DNA of 64,000 nucleotides from Chrysemys picta bellii. Lineage: Eukaryota > Chordata > Testudines > Emydidae. The stretch is from the NCBI RefSeq assembly GCF_011386835.1, contig NC_088796.1:83783468-83847467 (forward strand), written 5' to 3'. The notes under the pieces are model-generated. The model saw only the letters and a list, made by a program, of their open reading frames with translations. It searched no databases and was not told where the DNA came from. Below are positions 46,301 through 61,300 of this stretch, in pieces. The position numbers and the translations under genes are program-made. How positions within the stretch are numbered: position 1 is the stretch's first letter; each line of letters begins with the position of its first letter.

Positions 46301-49300
46301 CAGAACCCTGCGGTACCCCACTCGTTATGCCTTTCCAGCAGGATTGGGAACCATTAATAACAACTCTCTGAGTACGGTTATCCAGCCAGTTATGCACCCA
46401 CCTTATAGTAACCCCATCTAAATTGTATTTGCCTAGTTTATCGATAAGAATATCATGCGAGACCGTATCAAATGCCTTACTAAAGTCTAGGTATACCACA
46501 TCCACAGCCTCACCCTTATCCACAAGGCTCATTATCCTATCAAAGAAAGCTATCAGATTGGTTTGACATGATTTGTTCTTCACAAATCCATGCTGGCTGG
46601 TCCCTATCACCTTACCACCTTCCAAGTGTTTGCAGATGATTTCCTTAATTACTTGCTCCATTATCTTCCCTGGCACAGAAGTTAAACTAACTGGTCTGTA
46701 GTTTCCTGGGTTGTTTTTATTTCACTTTTTATAGATGGGCACTATATTTGCCCTTTTCCAGTCTTCTGGAATCTCTCCCGTCTCCCATGATTTTCCAAAG
46801 ATAATAGCTAGAGGCTCAGATACCTCCTCTATTAGCTCCTTGAGCATGATGTACCTTAAGAGAAAGAGCACAGTTTCTCACCTAGAATGGTCTTGAGAAA
46901 ATTCCTTCTGATTCTTAAGTTAATTCACAAAGTTGTGTAAGGAAATACTCATAACCCGTGATGGTATTGATCTTCAGCTGCATGTAAAACTGATCCCTCT
47001 TTAACAGTTGTTCATTTTAATTTAAACTATCTGAAACATATTAAGAAGCAAAACTACTGCAGAACCACATTGATATTCAGTGAAAAACACAAAGAGATAG
47101 ATATACTAGACACAGTCCAGTATCCATGGAGACACATACAGCCACTGAAGCCCTTTTATCTGCATAACGGTCCAAAAATTATTGACATTTTCCCAAAAAT
47201 AATTATATTCTTCCCTCAGCTTTTTTAATGTAGAGGTCTCTAAAACTACCATAATCTTATTTCCGTAGTAAACACAGCACAGGGAACTTCATTAATAATT
47301 TGAGAAGAAATGTCATGGTATATCTTTTGATAGAACTCTGAGAAGTGAGACCTCCATTACTGCACATGCATTCAGAAATGCCACCTCCCCAGAGGATAAA
47401 GACAAACACTTAGGGGTCCCTGACAGCTACTCGCAAAGTGTCTTATTTGCAGCAGACAGTCTTTTAAACATCATTTGCTCTCTGTATTATGCATTGTGCT
47501 TAATAATAGCTTTCAGGTGAATGTGAAGTGCACTGAACTTGTTTTTGTTTCGCTTGTTTTTCCCCAGTTGTATTGGAAGGTCACTGAAGACAAAAAAACT
47601 AAATGTGCGGACAAGGGCAAATCCAAACAGGTGAATTTGTTTGTCGTTTAGCTTTCAGTAAGGCTTTATGAATTTTGTTTCTGGAAAACATTTTCAGCAG
47701 TGTTTTGAATGTAACTATTTAGAAGGGATAATTAATTTTTTTTTTCAAACAAATGCTTAACTGCAGTGGGTTTTGTAAACTGCAGCAGTGAATTTTGCAC
47801 TTTAACTACTTAGTCTGGTACATTTTTTTTCCCAACCTTTTCAGGCTGGCAGTTCCTTATAACCTGCTCAAATTTGTTACTTTTACTTTTATAGTAACTG
47901 TATCAATGAGAACACTGATAAGTCTATACTCTGTGTGCGTGTGTGCGTGTTGTGAGAGGTGATAGAGAACACTTGCCCTTGAATAGAAAGGGTGTGCAGG
48001 GAGCTGGAGAATGTGATAGTGTATTGTGAGAGAGTCACCTGTGCTCACATGAAAGGAGTGGAGCTGCTACTGCTACCTCGTCTACTACATTTGACCTCAC
48101 AGATTTTGAAGGTTTTGGCTGCCCCAAAGTTATTCTGGAAATTTTATTTTAATTGCTTTAGAACTGTAATAAAACTCTCAATACCTTGTGATTTCCGATT
48201 GCCTTTTGTGACTACTCTGAGAGTCATGATCAACCATTAGGGAAACACTGCTCTAGTTCACATAGGTTACGTTGGTTCCTGAGTATTTTATGCTAGCTAT
48301 ATGTAATTTACCTAATGGTATTTTGTATGATTTCTGTTGTCTGACCCTTTATTCTTTTCACTGGATTTCTGTTGCTATCTCTGGGGCTTTCTGTGTGTAT
48401 TCATTGTTATGTTGTGCATTCTTATTTATTCTAGCCCCCAGTATGTTTTGAACAACGGTGGTATCTTTCTGTTTTAATTCCAACAGGAACTTGCCAAATG
48501 AGGCTCACAATACAGATAGGGGTTATTGATCCAGTCAATAAACACAGATGGGTGTTCAGAGTTAACAAGCATTCTCATTGGTTGTCAGCATTTTGAATCT
48601 GTACTCTCCCCTTGACATTTGAAGCTTTGTCTAAACTCCCAGTTTCATTCCAAAGCTAATTACTGTAATTGGATGTTTCTTTATTTTTTGAGTAAAGCGA
48701 GGGCTGCCAGCAACAGCATCCCAAAAGGCTGCAGGAAGCTATAAAAGCCACTAAGCTTACAGCGTGCCATCCAAGGTTGTGGGAAACCCCCGTGGACATG
48801 GCAAATTCCCATACTAGGAGCTGCTAACTGTCATAATGATTGCTGCCTACATCAAAGCTGTTGTATATACAAAAATCCAGGAAATGGTAATCTGAAGCTA
48901 AATGACATTTATGTGTGGCAGACTGAAGACTTTACTTCCAGATTATGACAGGCTATTTTAGCTGAACTAGATTTGAGACAAAATTTTAAGATCCAAGTGA
49001 ATCCGAATTTTAGCTATTGTCTATGAACATACTAATTCTGAAGCAAAATTGGTCACTTAGGAGATGATGGGCATATTAGAAACAATTGTACACCTATAAT
49101 ATAACACTGGGTCCTGCAGGAACAGAGCTCTTAGGGAGTCGGTTAGAGAGGATTCTGGTCTCAGTAATGATCATATCACCTAGCCCTGTATTTTTTTAAA
49201 CATATGAAATGCTTCTTGTGATAGAACGTGATGAGTAGCAATGGAAGACTTGACAACATAGCTTGTTGTCAGCTGTGTTCCTATTATAATGTTGAAGTTG

Positions 49301-52300
49301 TGGCTGATCAGAATGGATTTATTTTTTCCTTCTATACTACAGACAGAGTGCCTTAACTATGTGCGTGTCTTACAACCGCTGAATGATGATGTCCTCTTTG
49401 TGTGTGGCACAAATGCATTTCAGCCAATCTGTGATCATCTGGTAAGTGTGACTATGCATTCTCTCTTATTAGTAACTTTTAAACCAGTTAAAACTGCTCA
49501 TTTAAATAATGAGGTGAACTGGAGAAAAGAACATAAGAATGGCCATACTGGGTCAGACCAAAGGTCCATCTAGCCCAGTATCCTGTCTGCCGACAGTGGC
49601 CAATGCCAGGTGTCCCAGAGGGAGTGAACCTAACAGGTAATGATCAAGTGATCTCTCTCCTGCCATCCATCTCCACCCTCTGACAAGCAGAGGCTAGGGA
49701 CACCATTTCTTACCCATCCTGGCTAATAGCCATTAATGGACTTAACCTCCATTAATTTATCTAGTTCTCTTTTGAACCCTGTTATAGTCCTAACCTTCAC
49801 AACCTCCTCAGGTTATTTGTTTTAAACCTGCTGCCGATTAATTTCATTTGGTGGCCCCTAGTTCTTGTATTATGGGAACAAGTAAATAACTTTTCCTTAT
49901 TCACTTTCTCCACACCACTCATGATTTTATATACACCTCTACCTCGATATAACGCTACCTGATATAACATGAATTCGGATCTAACGCGGTAAAGCAGTGC
50001 TCTGGGCGGGGGGCTGCGCACTTCGGTGGATCAAAGTAAGTTCAATATAACATGGTTTCATCTATAACGCGGTAAGATTTTTTGGCTCCCGAGGACAGCG
50101 TTATATCGAGGTAGAGGTGTACCTCTAAGTAAAAGTACACCTGATGAGTTAATCTATGTTTCCTAAGGCAATTGGAATTCCAGTGCCAGTCATAGTTTTC
50201 CAGCGGGTGTGATGCTGTCTCATGATAACCACAGAGTCTGGAGGTTAACTTCACTCTTTCTGAACAAAGCCTTTAACAAAATATTGATTCAGCTTGGTTA
50301 TTAACAGAAACATATTTACTTTAAGGCTTTGCTTTCATTATGTGCTATTGATGTAAATTTGCAATAGCTGAAATACATAGTTTTAAATGGTATTGACACT
50401 CTGTGTGGATGGCACCCATTTCTGACTCTCCCTGAGCTTCATATCACTGAATGCTTCAGAGTGAAGTCCTTCTTCTAGGTTAAAATAAAATATCCTCTCT
50501 GTTCCATGTCTCTAACTCCACTATTGCTCCCCTTAACTTGAATCTTACATTGTTCCCAATTCTAGAAATCTGGGAATTATGTTAGACCGTGGCTTGTCTT
50601 TGAGTCTGTATATCAGCACTTCAAAAACATTGCCAGAATTTGTACATCCTTTGACTCTGCCTCTTTTGAAGTCCTTATTCATGCAGTCCCCCATTTTTTT
50701 GCTCCTTTCCCATTTTAATGGTCTTCCTAAACCCCTACGCTCTCAGTATCTGGGAGTCCATAAAGTTGCAGACAGTCTACTCCCACACTTCCAAAAATAG
50801 AGTCATATCACATCCATCGTCTGACAGCTTCACTGTCTTCCTGTCGATCTCTGGTTTTCAAAACTCTGCATAGTCATTTCTCAGACTAATTCTCCGACCT
50901 TGTAACCACCTCCTCTGACCCACCCTCTCCACTTTTCCGTTCTTCACCTAGTAACTGTCTTCTCTCCCTGCAGCTTTTCAGTTGGGGTCATTTTCAGTTG
51001 GGCCTCCTCATCTGTCTGGAACTCTTTTCTCCCCGCCCGCTACCCTTTCCTCCGCCTCCCTTTGTGCTCCCAAGCTATTCGGTCATTTCCTCTCCCTATT
51101 ACTTAAAGATTTATTTGTTTGTTTTTTAATTCATTACATGGTCTCTTAAAGTGTCTTTTGATGTTTAATATTAATGATACAGAAAACTTTTATTTTTATA
51201 TTTTTATACAGCTATCTTTGACTGCATACATGTATTGTTTGAATTAGAAAGTAAAGAATGTAACTCTTTTGGTTTAACTTAAAAATTAATTCTGTATAGA
51301 ACTTAATGTCATTTGAACTCCGAGGTAAAAATGAAGATGGTAAAGGTAGATGTCCATTTGACCCTGCCCAAAGCTACACATCAGTTATGGTTGGTAAGTT
51401 CAAACTTTAATGACATCATCAATACAAAATCATTGATTCTTTCTCCTCCATCACACTCTAATCTTTTCACTAGGACGTAATACCAGGGTTTGTTATATTG
51501 TTTTTTTTTTAAATATGCAACTTATTTAGACATGCATCAAAATATTTGTATTCTATAATTAAAGTGATTTTTTAACATAAAACTTGCAGCAATTGATAGT
51601 TTTTAGACTTTTTTTCATTTTTGTTTTTTTGGGAATAATGTTTAGGATTTTCAGTTCAAGCAGATGATACCTATTGATATTCACCATTCATTCACCATCA
51701 CTATAGTATCTGATGAAACTGTCAGTGAAAGAAAATTGCACTGCAGAAGAATCTGTGTATAAATATAAGTAATTTAAAAACATGCGTGTCAGTAAATTAA
51801 CAAGTAAATAGTAAGTGGGCTGAATACTTTTTCTTCTCCAAACAGAATAGGTTAATGGGAAATCAGTGATCATGAACATATCATCAGAGGGTTAAACCAC
51901 ACTAAGTCTTCATTTGGGGTAACCAGTGAAGTTTGTGGTTGTATGTTTATATAGCAAGACCATGAAAGAAAAGTTTAAATTATTATGAAACAGGAAACAG
52001 AAGGAACACACTTACTGGATTATGTTCCTTAAATTCTTCTTATTAATTCAGTTTGATTCACTTTGGGAGGAATACCCTATACTTTTTCTGAATAATTTCT
52101 AAGAAATTATTAAATTCCAAAAATTCAATGGTATATTTTAGGTTCATTTATATTTTTATGTATACAATATAATTCAGCTGTAAGTAGATGTGTTCACAGT
52201 TACTACAGGAGCAATCCTGGTAATTTTCTGCCATCAAAGTTGTATTAGAACACTAACAAAATAGATATAAAAACATCAGCTTTAAAGAAGATCAGAGGGG

Positions 52301-55300
52301 AAACATAAGCAGTAAAAATGTCAAATTTAATATAGAGGAAATTCTTGCCATCTTCCTTCAAGATAGGTTTAAACTACCATATATTCTCTTGAAAACTTGT
52401 CTTGAAATATTTCTATACATTTTACTTTCTTAATAAGTAGTATGGCTTGAAGTATTTATTGTGTTTTATTTTCTATATTAAAGATGGAGAGCTTTATTCA
52501 GGAACTTCCTATAACTTCTTGGGAAGTGAGCCTATTATTTCTAGAAACTCTCATCAGAGCCCGTTGAGAACAGAATATGCAATACCTTGGCTTAATGGTA
52601 AGTACATGTGAAAGCAACTAAACCAATTTCTTTTACTGAAGGTTTTTTCCTTTGAAAACTTTGAGTTTTTAAGTCTACCACATTTCCCTATTTACTATCA
52701 CTATAACCTCTTCCTAATACATAAAAAAAAAGGCAAAATGGATATTTTTTTTCCCTTCTGAAAGTTCAGATCTCTGGGCATAGTTACCTTGAAGTCCATA
52801 GATATATTCCAAGGAAAAAGGCAATTTTGTGATGGCTCTGAGGTGCTGTTTCTTGCTATATTTTGCTTTTAGGAAAAAAAGGTGTTTTGTTTACTTTTTT
52901 AATTGTTTGAGTGTGTGAGAGAGAAACACTTAGTTTGAGACTTCAAGAGTCTCAGTGGCATTGACTCTGAAATCATCTGAAGGACATTCAGTTTTTGACA
53001 TGATCCAGAAGCAGTACAGTCTATCCTGTCTCCATTCACCTTTCACCTTGCTTAGTCATGGTGAGCCAGACTATTAGGTGATAAGGAACCCTCCTGTCAG
53101 CATGTTTTCAAGTTCAGTTGAAGAACCTGTACTCCAAGCCAGCTGGATTTGCGAGTGTGTTGGATTTTCAATTGGGCTGTGCAGATAGGGTTCAACTCAT
53201 AAAAGGATTTTCAGGAAATGGAAGCTGACCAACCCCTGCAGCTTTGCTTTGAGGTTCATATTTAGTTAACTCAAACCTCAAAGGAGCATGAACCTTAGTA
53301 CACCACTTCCCCCTTCTTACCTTGCATTTCTTCCAGCTGGCCCCAGGGCTTGTTGGCACAGGAGGTGGAGGCTGGCCAGGGAGGGTGACTAGACAGATGA
53401 TGAGATAAGCAAGCAGCCTCAGATCATGCCTGTCGAACTGTTGAGTGTGGGCATGTGAAATCTTCGGATCGCAAACCTATAACTCCATTCCAATCATTTT
53501 GAGTCTCAATGCAAATATTTCTCCGGCAGCCCTATCTAAGTAGGAATTATATTGATGGGCTCATTGAGGAGCCACTTCCAGGCCTCCTAAACGGAGTGCA
53601 GTTGCCCACAACATGGGGTTTGGGAGAAAGGATGGCCCTAGAGAACTCTAGTGGAAAATGACTAAATAATGAAAAAGTAGCAGTTAACGTAGAATGCTTC
53701 TCTTTATTTGTATCCGTAGAGCCCAGTTTTGTTTTTGCTGATGTGATAAGAGCAGATCAAAACAGCACTGAAGAAGACGATGACAAAGTGTACTTCTTTT
53801 TCACCGAGATGTCTGTGGAATATGAATTTGTTGGAAAGCTGATGATTCCAAGAATAAGTAGAGTGTGCAAGGTGGGACACAATCTAATAACTTGCTTTAA
53901 CCAATATCCAGACAACATCAGCAAGATATGAAAGATATTTCATATTGTGTTTTACACATATATTAAAAGTAGTCAGATCTATTCTTAGCAAATCAAATAT
54001 TCATATCAGTCTTCTGTATCTAAATATAGTTACTCAGACAGCCTTGTTGGTGCCTGTGAGAACAAATACTTTTTTAAGCTCTCTACAACTGAAGTGAGTA
54101 AGATTTCAGCATGTGTCCCAGCTGAAAAAGTAATGATGATGATTACCCTTTCCTTCCCTTTTATACAACACAGAAGCAATTTTTTTTTTTTTTTTGCGCA
54201 TTAAAGGCTACACTGACTTCAGTAGAAGCAGAACTGAGCCCATAGGATGATTGTCTTGGACTTATATGAGTTATTTTTAAATGGTTACAGACAAGCCAAA
54301 AAAGGCTTTTTTACATAGAAGTAGTTAGTTTCTTCATTGTGGTGTGACAGGTGGTACTTCCATGGAAAGGTGTCGTAGCCTGGAAGAAAACAACCACCAG
54401 CAACCTGATTCTGTCACATTTAATGTGTTTAAACCTGGATATGGCAGGCTGAGTTGATTCTCTGCTCATTAGAGCTGGTGTGAAAATTTTCTGATGGAAC
54501 AGAAGATGCTGATTATACAAATACAAAATGTTTTGCTGGAATGTATTGATTTACAAAATTGCAATGAGAAATTATCTAAACATTTTGTTTCTGTAAGGTC
54601 AAAACATTTTATTGTTTTAACTTTTGTTACATTGATTTAATTTAATTTAAACAGCAATAACAAAATGTTTCCCTTGAGACTTCTTTATTCCAGCAGCTTG
54701 AGGCAAATTTACATTGGTCTTGTTAGTATGATCTTTGCCTGCTGACAGTTAGTCAATGCTTTAAAGTGGGAGAACCATAACATTTGGAATAGCTTTTTAA
54801 CTGTTAACTACACCTCTACCCTGATATAGCGCTGTCCTCGGGAGCCAAAAAATCTTCCCGCGTTATAGGTGAAACTGCGTTATATCGAACTTGCTTTGCT
54901 CCGCCGGAGTGCGCAGCCCTGCCTCCCCGGAGCACTGCTTTACCGCGTTATATCCGAATTCGTGTTATATCGGGGTAGAGGTGTATTTGGAACCACTTGT
55001 AGGTTACACATCGATACACATACACGATCTTAAAAAGAGGAAAAAAATACTTGCTTGCTTTTTGGCATTAGCATATTTTATACAATATTCTGCATAGCAG
55101 TGTTAAATAAAGGGCAGGAAATTCTGTCAAGGATTTGGGACTGAGATACCTGCTTTTAAAGATTAGTAGCACAGCTGAGGTTTGAGATCCAGAATATTGT
55201 GAAACTTTTTATAGGCACTACACTACTAATTTCATTATATTTCTGGGCATACTTTCTCAGTAGTTGAATGATCTCTCTTATTTTTAAGGCCTTGAGCCTG

Positions 55301-58300
55301 CAAATCCTTACTCATGGTACTTATCCTAATTTCAGGATTGGGCCCTAATACTCATTGACTCCTATGGAACTATTCACATGAGTAAAATTAAATACATGTT
55401 TATGTGTTTGCCAGACTAGATCTTAAGTTACTAACATTTTGAGATGATCACAGAATAGACATAATATTCTTTCTTTTGTAAGTGCAGTTACAATGCAGCT
55501 TTATTTACTTTAAATTGTTGTCCCATGTAGAGTTTTTTTTAAAGCTCTGTGCTCAGCTCAATTTACTATCTATTATTGTAATACAGTTCTTTGAAGCTGT
55601 CATAAGTCTCTTCTTCCCTCCAGAAAATCTATACTCATTAGCATATATCTAAGTAACTCCCTTGACTTCAGCAAAGTTACTATAGATCTGCACAACTTAA
55701 TTGAGAGTAGAATTTGGCCCTATAACACTATCTTTGTGTGCTGAGAGAAAGCATTCTACATTGTTTCTATTGTATCCAAAAAACTCTTCAGCATTGTTTA
55801 GTTTGTTTGTTGTTGTATCTTTTAATTGCTTTTCTGCTTTTATTCATGTCTATTCAATTTAAATTTTAGATCGGGGTTCTCAAACTGGGGGTCAGGACCC
55901 CTCAGGAGGTTGCAAGGCTCATGGGGGTTCACGAGCTGTCAACCTCCACCCCAAATCCTGCTTTGCCTCCAGCATTTATAATGGTATTATATATAAAAAA
56001 GTGTTTTTAATTTATAAGGGAGGGTTACATGCAGAGACTTGCTATGTGAAAGGGGTCACCAGTAAAAAAGTTTGAGAGCCACTGTTTTAGATACTACATA
56101 CCAGAACCAGTAAGTGTTGTATGTGTTGAACCTTTGTTTAAGAAAGAACATATACCTTACATTTTCCTTCTCTTTCCCTCAACCCCTCTGAAAGAGGGAC
56201 CAAGGAGGATTAAGGACTTTGCAGAAAAAATGGACCTCCTTTCTCAAGGCCAGATTGATCTGTACCACACCGGATAAGAATTTAATTTTCAACATTATCA
56301 ATGATGTTTTTATTCTGAAGTCTCCAAGTTTGAAGGAACCAGTGATTTATGGAGTTTTTACCCCACAACTGTGAGTATAATTTAATCTTTTTCCAGAAAT
56401 GTAATTTAATCTCTGGTTACCACCACACAGTAAAATGGTAACATTTTCCACTGTTTAATTTTAGGAATAATATGGGGCTGTCAGCAGTGTGTGCATACAA
56501 CTTGTCTACTGTGGAAGACGTTTTCTCCAAAGGAAAGTATATGCAGAGTGCCACAGTAGAACAGTCTCATACAAAGTGGGTCCGATACAATGGAGAGATT
56601 CCTAAACCTCGACCTGGAGCTGTAAGTTTGGATAAACTCAGATGACAGCAGTTCTTTTTCTCTTGCACCTAAGAACGAACCTATAAAAATTCAGGGAAAA
56701 TATTAGTGAAGGACATTAGCTAATATATGTGGCCTGATATGGATACCATTTCCTTAGAAAACTTTTTTTTTCTTTTAATCACTGCCATATTGCCAATTGA
56801 TTGATCTTGAAGTTTTGTATCTAGCAATGAAGTGATTTCTATTTATAGCTCACAGATTTGGTTTATATCACAGTTTTCATATGCATTTTTTCAGTTTTTG
56901 GTAATGAATTGTCTTATAATTAAATAGATGGCACAGCACATTATGGTAGTGTAAAAGGTATTCTAGATCAATAGGAACACAAGCAGCGCATCCTTTCTTC
57001 TGAGTCATCTCACTGACTTTAGTGGGACTGCTCACTAGGAAGCAGGTGTTTATAGGATTGAGTCCTTACCGTTCTTTTTCTGCTTTTATATGTTTTCTGC
57101 TTTCATATTAGTTAATTTTAGGGACATGGTAAACTGACTGAAGCTTAGAAATGTGCAACCTGGGTGTGTGTGTGTTTAAATATATACTTTGGTTGGGTCC
57201 AAAGCCTACTATATTTGTTCACTTATCCTTCTACAAATTGAGACTGGTATTTGTGCAAGCCAGGAAGCTGTAAAATATGAGTATGCACCTGAAAAAAGTG
57301 CTGAGAGCTATGTTCAGTCATAGGCGCCGACTCCGTGGGTGCTCCGGGGCTGGAGCACCCACAGAAAAAAATTGGTGGGTGCCCAGCACCCACCGACAGC
57401 TCCCCGTGGCCCCACCCCCCTGCTCCAGCTCACCTTTGCCTCCACCTCCTCCGCAAGCGCGCCGCTGTGTCCTGCTTCTCCCCCCTCCCTCCCAGCGCTT
57501 GCGCTGCGAAACAGCTGATTCGTGGGGCAGGGAGGGAGGGGGGAGGAGGTGGGGCTGGGGCGGGGATTTGGGGAAGGGATCCAATGGGGCAGGGAGGGGG
57601 CGGGGTTAGGGTGGGGACTTTGGGGATGGGGTTGGAATGGGGGCGGGGCCAGGGATGGGGATGGGGTGGAGTCGGGGCGGGGAAAGGGGCGGGGGCGCGG
57701 GCACCCATCAGTGCCGGAGAAAGTTGGCGCCTATGTGTTCAGTTATGTTTGAGTTTTATTATTTAAAGGTGCACTTCCACAGTTTTAGCCATCAGGTTTC
57801 TTTCAAAGATATCTTAAACATTCTTTTTGAAAGGTGTACGTTAAATAAATGACCCATTTTACAGATGGCCCAATCATACTAAGTCAATAGGGTCTTTTAA
57901 AAAACAGCTATCCATTTGAAACAACAAGTTTTATTATTTATTATTATTTTGTGCCTGGGAACTCAAGGTGAGGATTCGGACCCAATTGTACTCGGTACTG
58001 CACAGAGAAATAACAAAGAACAGAACCTATGTTCCTACAGTGTTTTATAACTTTAAAAATACGATTGGAAAAAAGCGGGTGTTGCTGCTGTCAACAGTGT
58101 ACAATATGGTAAAAACAAATGATGCAATTTTTCTTTTGACAGTGTATAAAGAAGGAGGCAGGAGCAGCGAACTACATGAGTTCTCTAAATTTACCGGACA
58201 AAACACTACAGTTTGTTAAAGATCACCCTCTAATGGATGACTCGGTGACCCCGATAGGGGACAGACCCAGATTAATAAAACGAGATGTGAGGTATACACA

Positions 58301-61300
58301 GATCGTGGTAGACAGAGTCACAGCGCTCAATGGCAGTGTGTATGATGTTATGTTTATTAGTACAGGTGAGTTTGCATTACACTATTTTAAGTTAGTACAG
58401 TAGGGGGAAATATATTGTCAGCAAACAGAATGAACACTTACAATACTTTCATACCAACTAGTGTCCACTTTTTTTAAAAAGTAAGGGCCATGATGAGTAA
58501 ATGGCCAATCTTGGTCCATTTAAAAAATACATCCCACAAACAATTTAACTGTAGATGTGTTAGGGTCCTCCAAACTGACCACTTTCTTTTCTGAAGCTTC
58601 ATTTCTTGCTGAAGACTTCCCTGTATCAGCAGCAGGAGGGGAAAGGACAACAACAGTACCCTTTGGCAGTGTTGTTTGCCTAAAGGTAATAGACAGCTGC
58701 TGTTTCAGATAGCAGCAGCAGCCTACAGTGCACCTGTATGCTCCTGCCCCCACAAGCAGTGTGAGAAGGGATTGAATTGAAAGAAGCTCAGGGAAGCAAA
58801 CAGGCCCTAAGTTTTCCTGGTGGCAGATGGAAAGGAGGGGAGCAGGTAGCTCTGTAGTAAGGGGATCAACCTCTGCAGGGAGACAAATACGTCAGGGATA
58901 GGAGAAGTTCACATGTATTCCTCGTCCTCCTCTACCCAGGCATCTCCAGTAACTGCTGTGTGAAACAACAGACAGTTTTGTCTTTAGAAACCAAGTGCTG
59001 TACCATCTGCATATGTAAGACACACATGTAGGGAAGAGGTGAGGAAGGGCGTATGCCTGTAAAAAGAATAGGATTGGCCAGGGACCAATAAATATTTAAA
59101 TCTAACATCAAAATAACTAAAGAAAAGACCAGGATTAGCCATTCCTTCACATTGACCATCTTTTTTTTTTTTTTGGTTTGTTTTTTGTTTTGTTTTTTAA
59201 ATTAAGAGTGTGAATTTAAAAAGTGAGAGACTCTCACTTCAAACAAAAAAAAAAAACAACCCAGCCATGCTTTGACAGTTCAGTATATGTCACAAAAATG
59301 GGCATTCCTTGTTTTAAAAAAGATCATTGGCAAATCTATGAAACTGAAAGGGTAGTTGCATAATTTACAGAAATCTGAATGTTTCCCAGAAATCTACGGC
59401 GTGAGTTCACTTTTTTGTATAGTTTTGTGTTTGACTTGTCTGAGCCTCTTCTTCCTCCTCTCTACAGTTAATTTCCCTGCAGAACTCTTTTGTAATGCTG
59501 AAAAAGGGTGACTTTAAAATGCCACACCACATAGACACAGCTGTACTAGTAGGTCTCTACAACTTAGAATCTGTTGTGCCTGATAATGTCACCTGGGATA
59601 TTTTCATGCTATATTTAATTTAAACCAACAAAAAGCTCTTCTGACCTTTGATGCAAAGGTTTCACAATTACAAAATATTTTTATTTCTTACTGTTGTGTT
59701 TAAGTACATCTTAGTTCCTTTAATCAAGGTGTCCCCACATTTGAAATTCAGGAGAATACAAAATTATGTTTTTCTTGGCATTGTATGGATATTGACATGA
59801 TAAAAATGTGTCTCCTTTAATGCTTAACTTCCTCTGTTTGATCTGTGTCTATGTCCATTTCAGAGGGGTCCTTCCCTTCTTCCTATCTGCCTGACCTAAC
59901 CAAACTTTCATGAATAGTCTTCAAATAACTTGCCTTCTCTAGTTCAAAATAAAATAGGCAATTCCTTTTAGTGAAGCAGATCCAGTTAGGAAATGAATAT
60001 ACCACACAAGGAGAGTGGCCTAGTTCAGATGTGCAATAAAGATTAGTGATTTAAGGTTAAAAATCAGTAAAGAGTGGAAATTTAAAAATACACAAACAGA
60101 TACTACAAAGATTTAAAAACTGGGACATGTGGATCATACTTGACAAGACAGAAGGCTTTTAGGGACAAAATAGGATTTTAAAATGAGAAAAACCTTTGTT
60201 CTGTTAGCACAACACATCATCACTTAGTTGCCAAATTGGCCTGAACACATTTTGGCATGGACTCAGTTCAGTCAGTGTTATCAAGTCTCTCCCTTTATTT
60301 CCCATCCAGATTTTCTGCACTTCCTTCTACAGTTGTGCTAGATGGACATTTTTCCTTTCTCACATTCACAATAACATGGTCCTGAACAAACTCAGTTACC
60401 AAGTCCAGCAGTTGTGTTTGGCTCAGTTGCTCAAATTGTACTTTGTGCCCTAGGTACTAACAAGTTTTGCAGTATTTTGTTTCAGACTAAAAATACACTG
60501 ATGTTCCAAGAATTAAGTGAGAAAACATAATTAATGGAACATTTTAAGGGCTGCATCAGAGTAAAAAAAAATCAAATTTATAGCTATTGCTATTTAAATG
60601 TAATATGTTCTCAATTAAAGGCTTCCAACAAGATTGTACCATAGATTTTATAGACTGGATATGATGGTTAACTGCTAAAGAGAAAATTTTCTTAGGCATG
60701 GTTCTTTTAGTCTAGTCTAATGGTTGAATCATAGGAATATGCTAGAAGAAACATAATCTAAAATTAAAGCATGTGACTTGGATATGAAAAGGTCTGGGTT
60801 CTGGGTCCAGCTCCTAATATTTTAGACATGGACTGGGTTACTAAGTGTGACCTTGAGCAAGCCATTTAGGCTTTAATCCTATGCCTGGTTGAAAATTTTC
60901 CATTTTAAACTTTTATTTTTTTTATGGAAGATTGAGTTTTTGACTAAACAAAAATTTTTGTGAGAAGTGTCTGCTTGTCTAAAATCTTTTGATTTTTTTT
61001 CATTAAAAAAAAACACAATTTTTCAGGTTTTGGTTTTTTGACAAAAAGTCAAGAATTTCCACAGGCAGGAAAAAAGGACATTTTCCAATGTTCTATTTCA
61101 TCCTTCTACTGTTAAAATCAACAGAAGTTCTGCTACTTACTTAAGTTGGAGTATACCCTGGCCATTAACCTCTTTGTGCATCATTTTCCTCTTGGTAAAA
61201 TGGAGGCTGAAATACCAACGTTACTTGGCTGTCATGGGGCCTAATTTGTTAATGTTTACAGTGCACTTCAAGATTGTCTGATGGAAGACAAAGTATTATC

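Noticed and set aside
57277..57766. Frames of 110 and 143 codons
   Set aside because: They are Gly/Pro-rich readings of a GC-rich hAT MITE with clear termini and target duplication.
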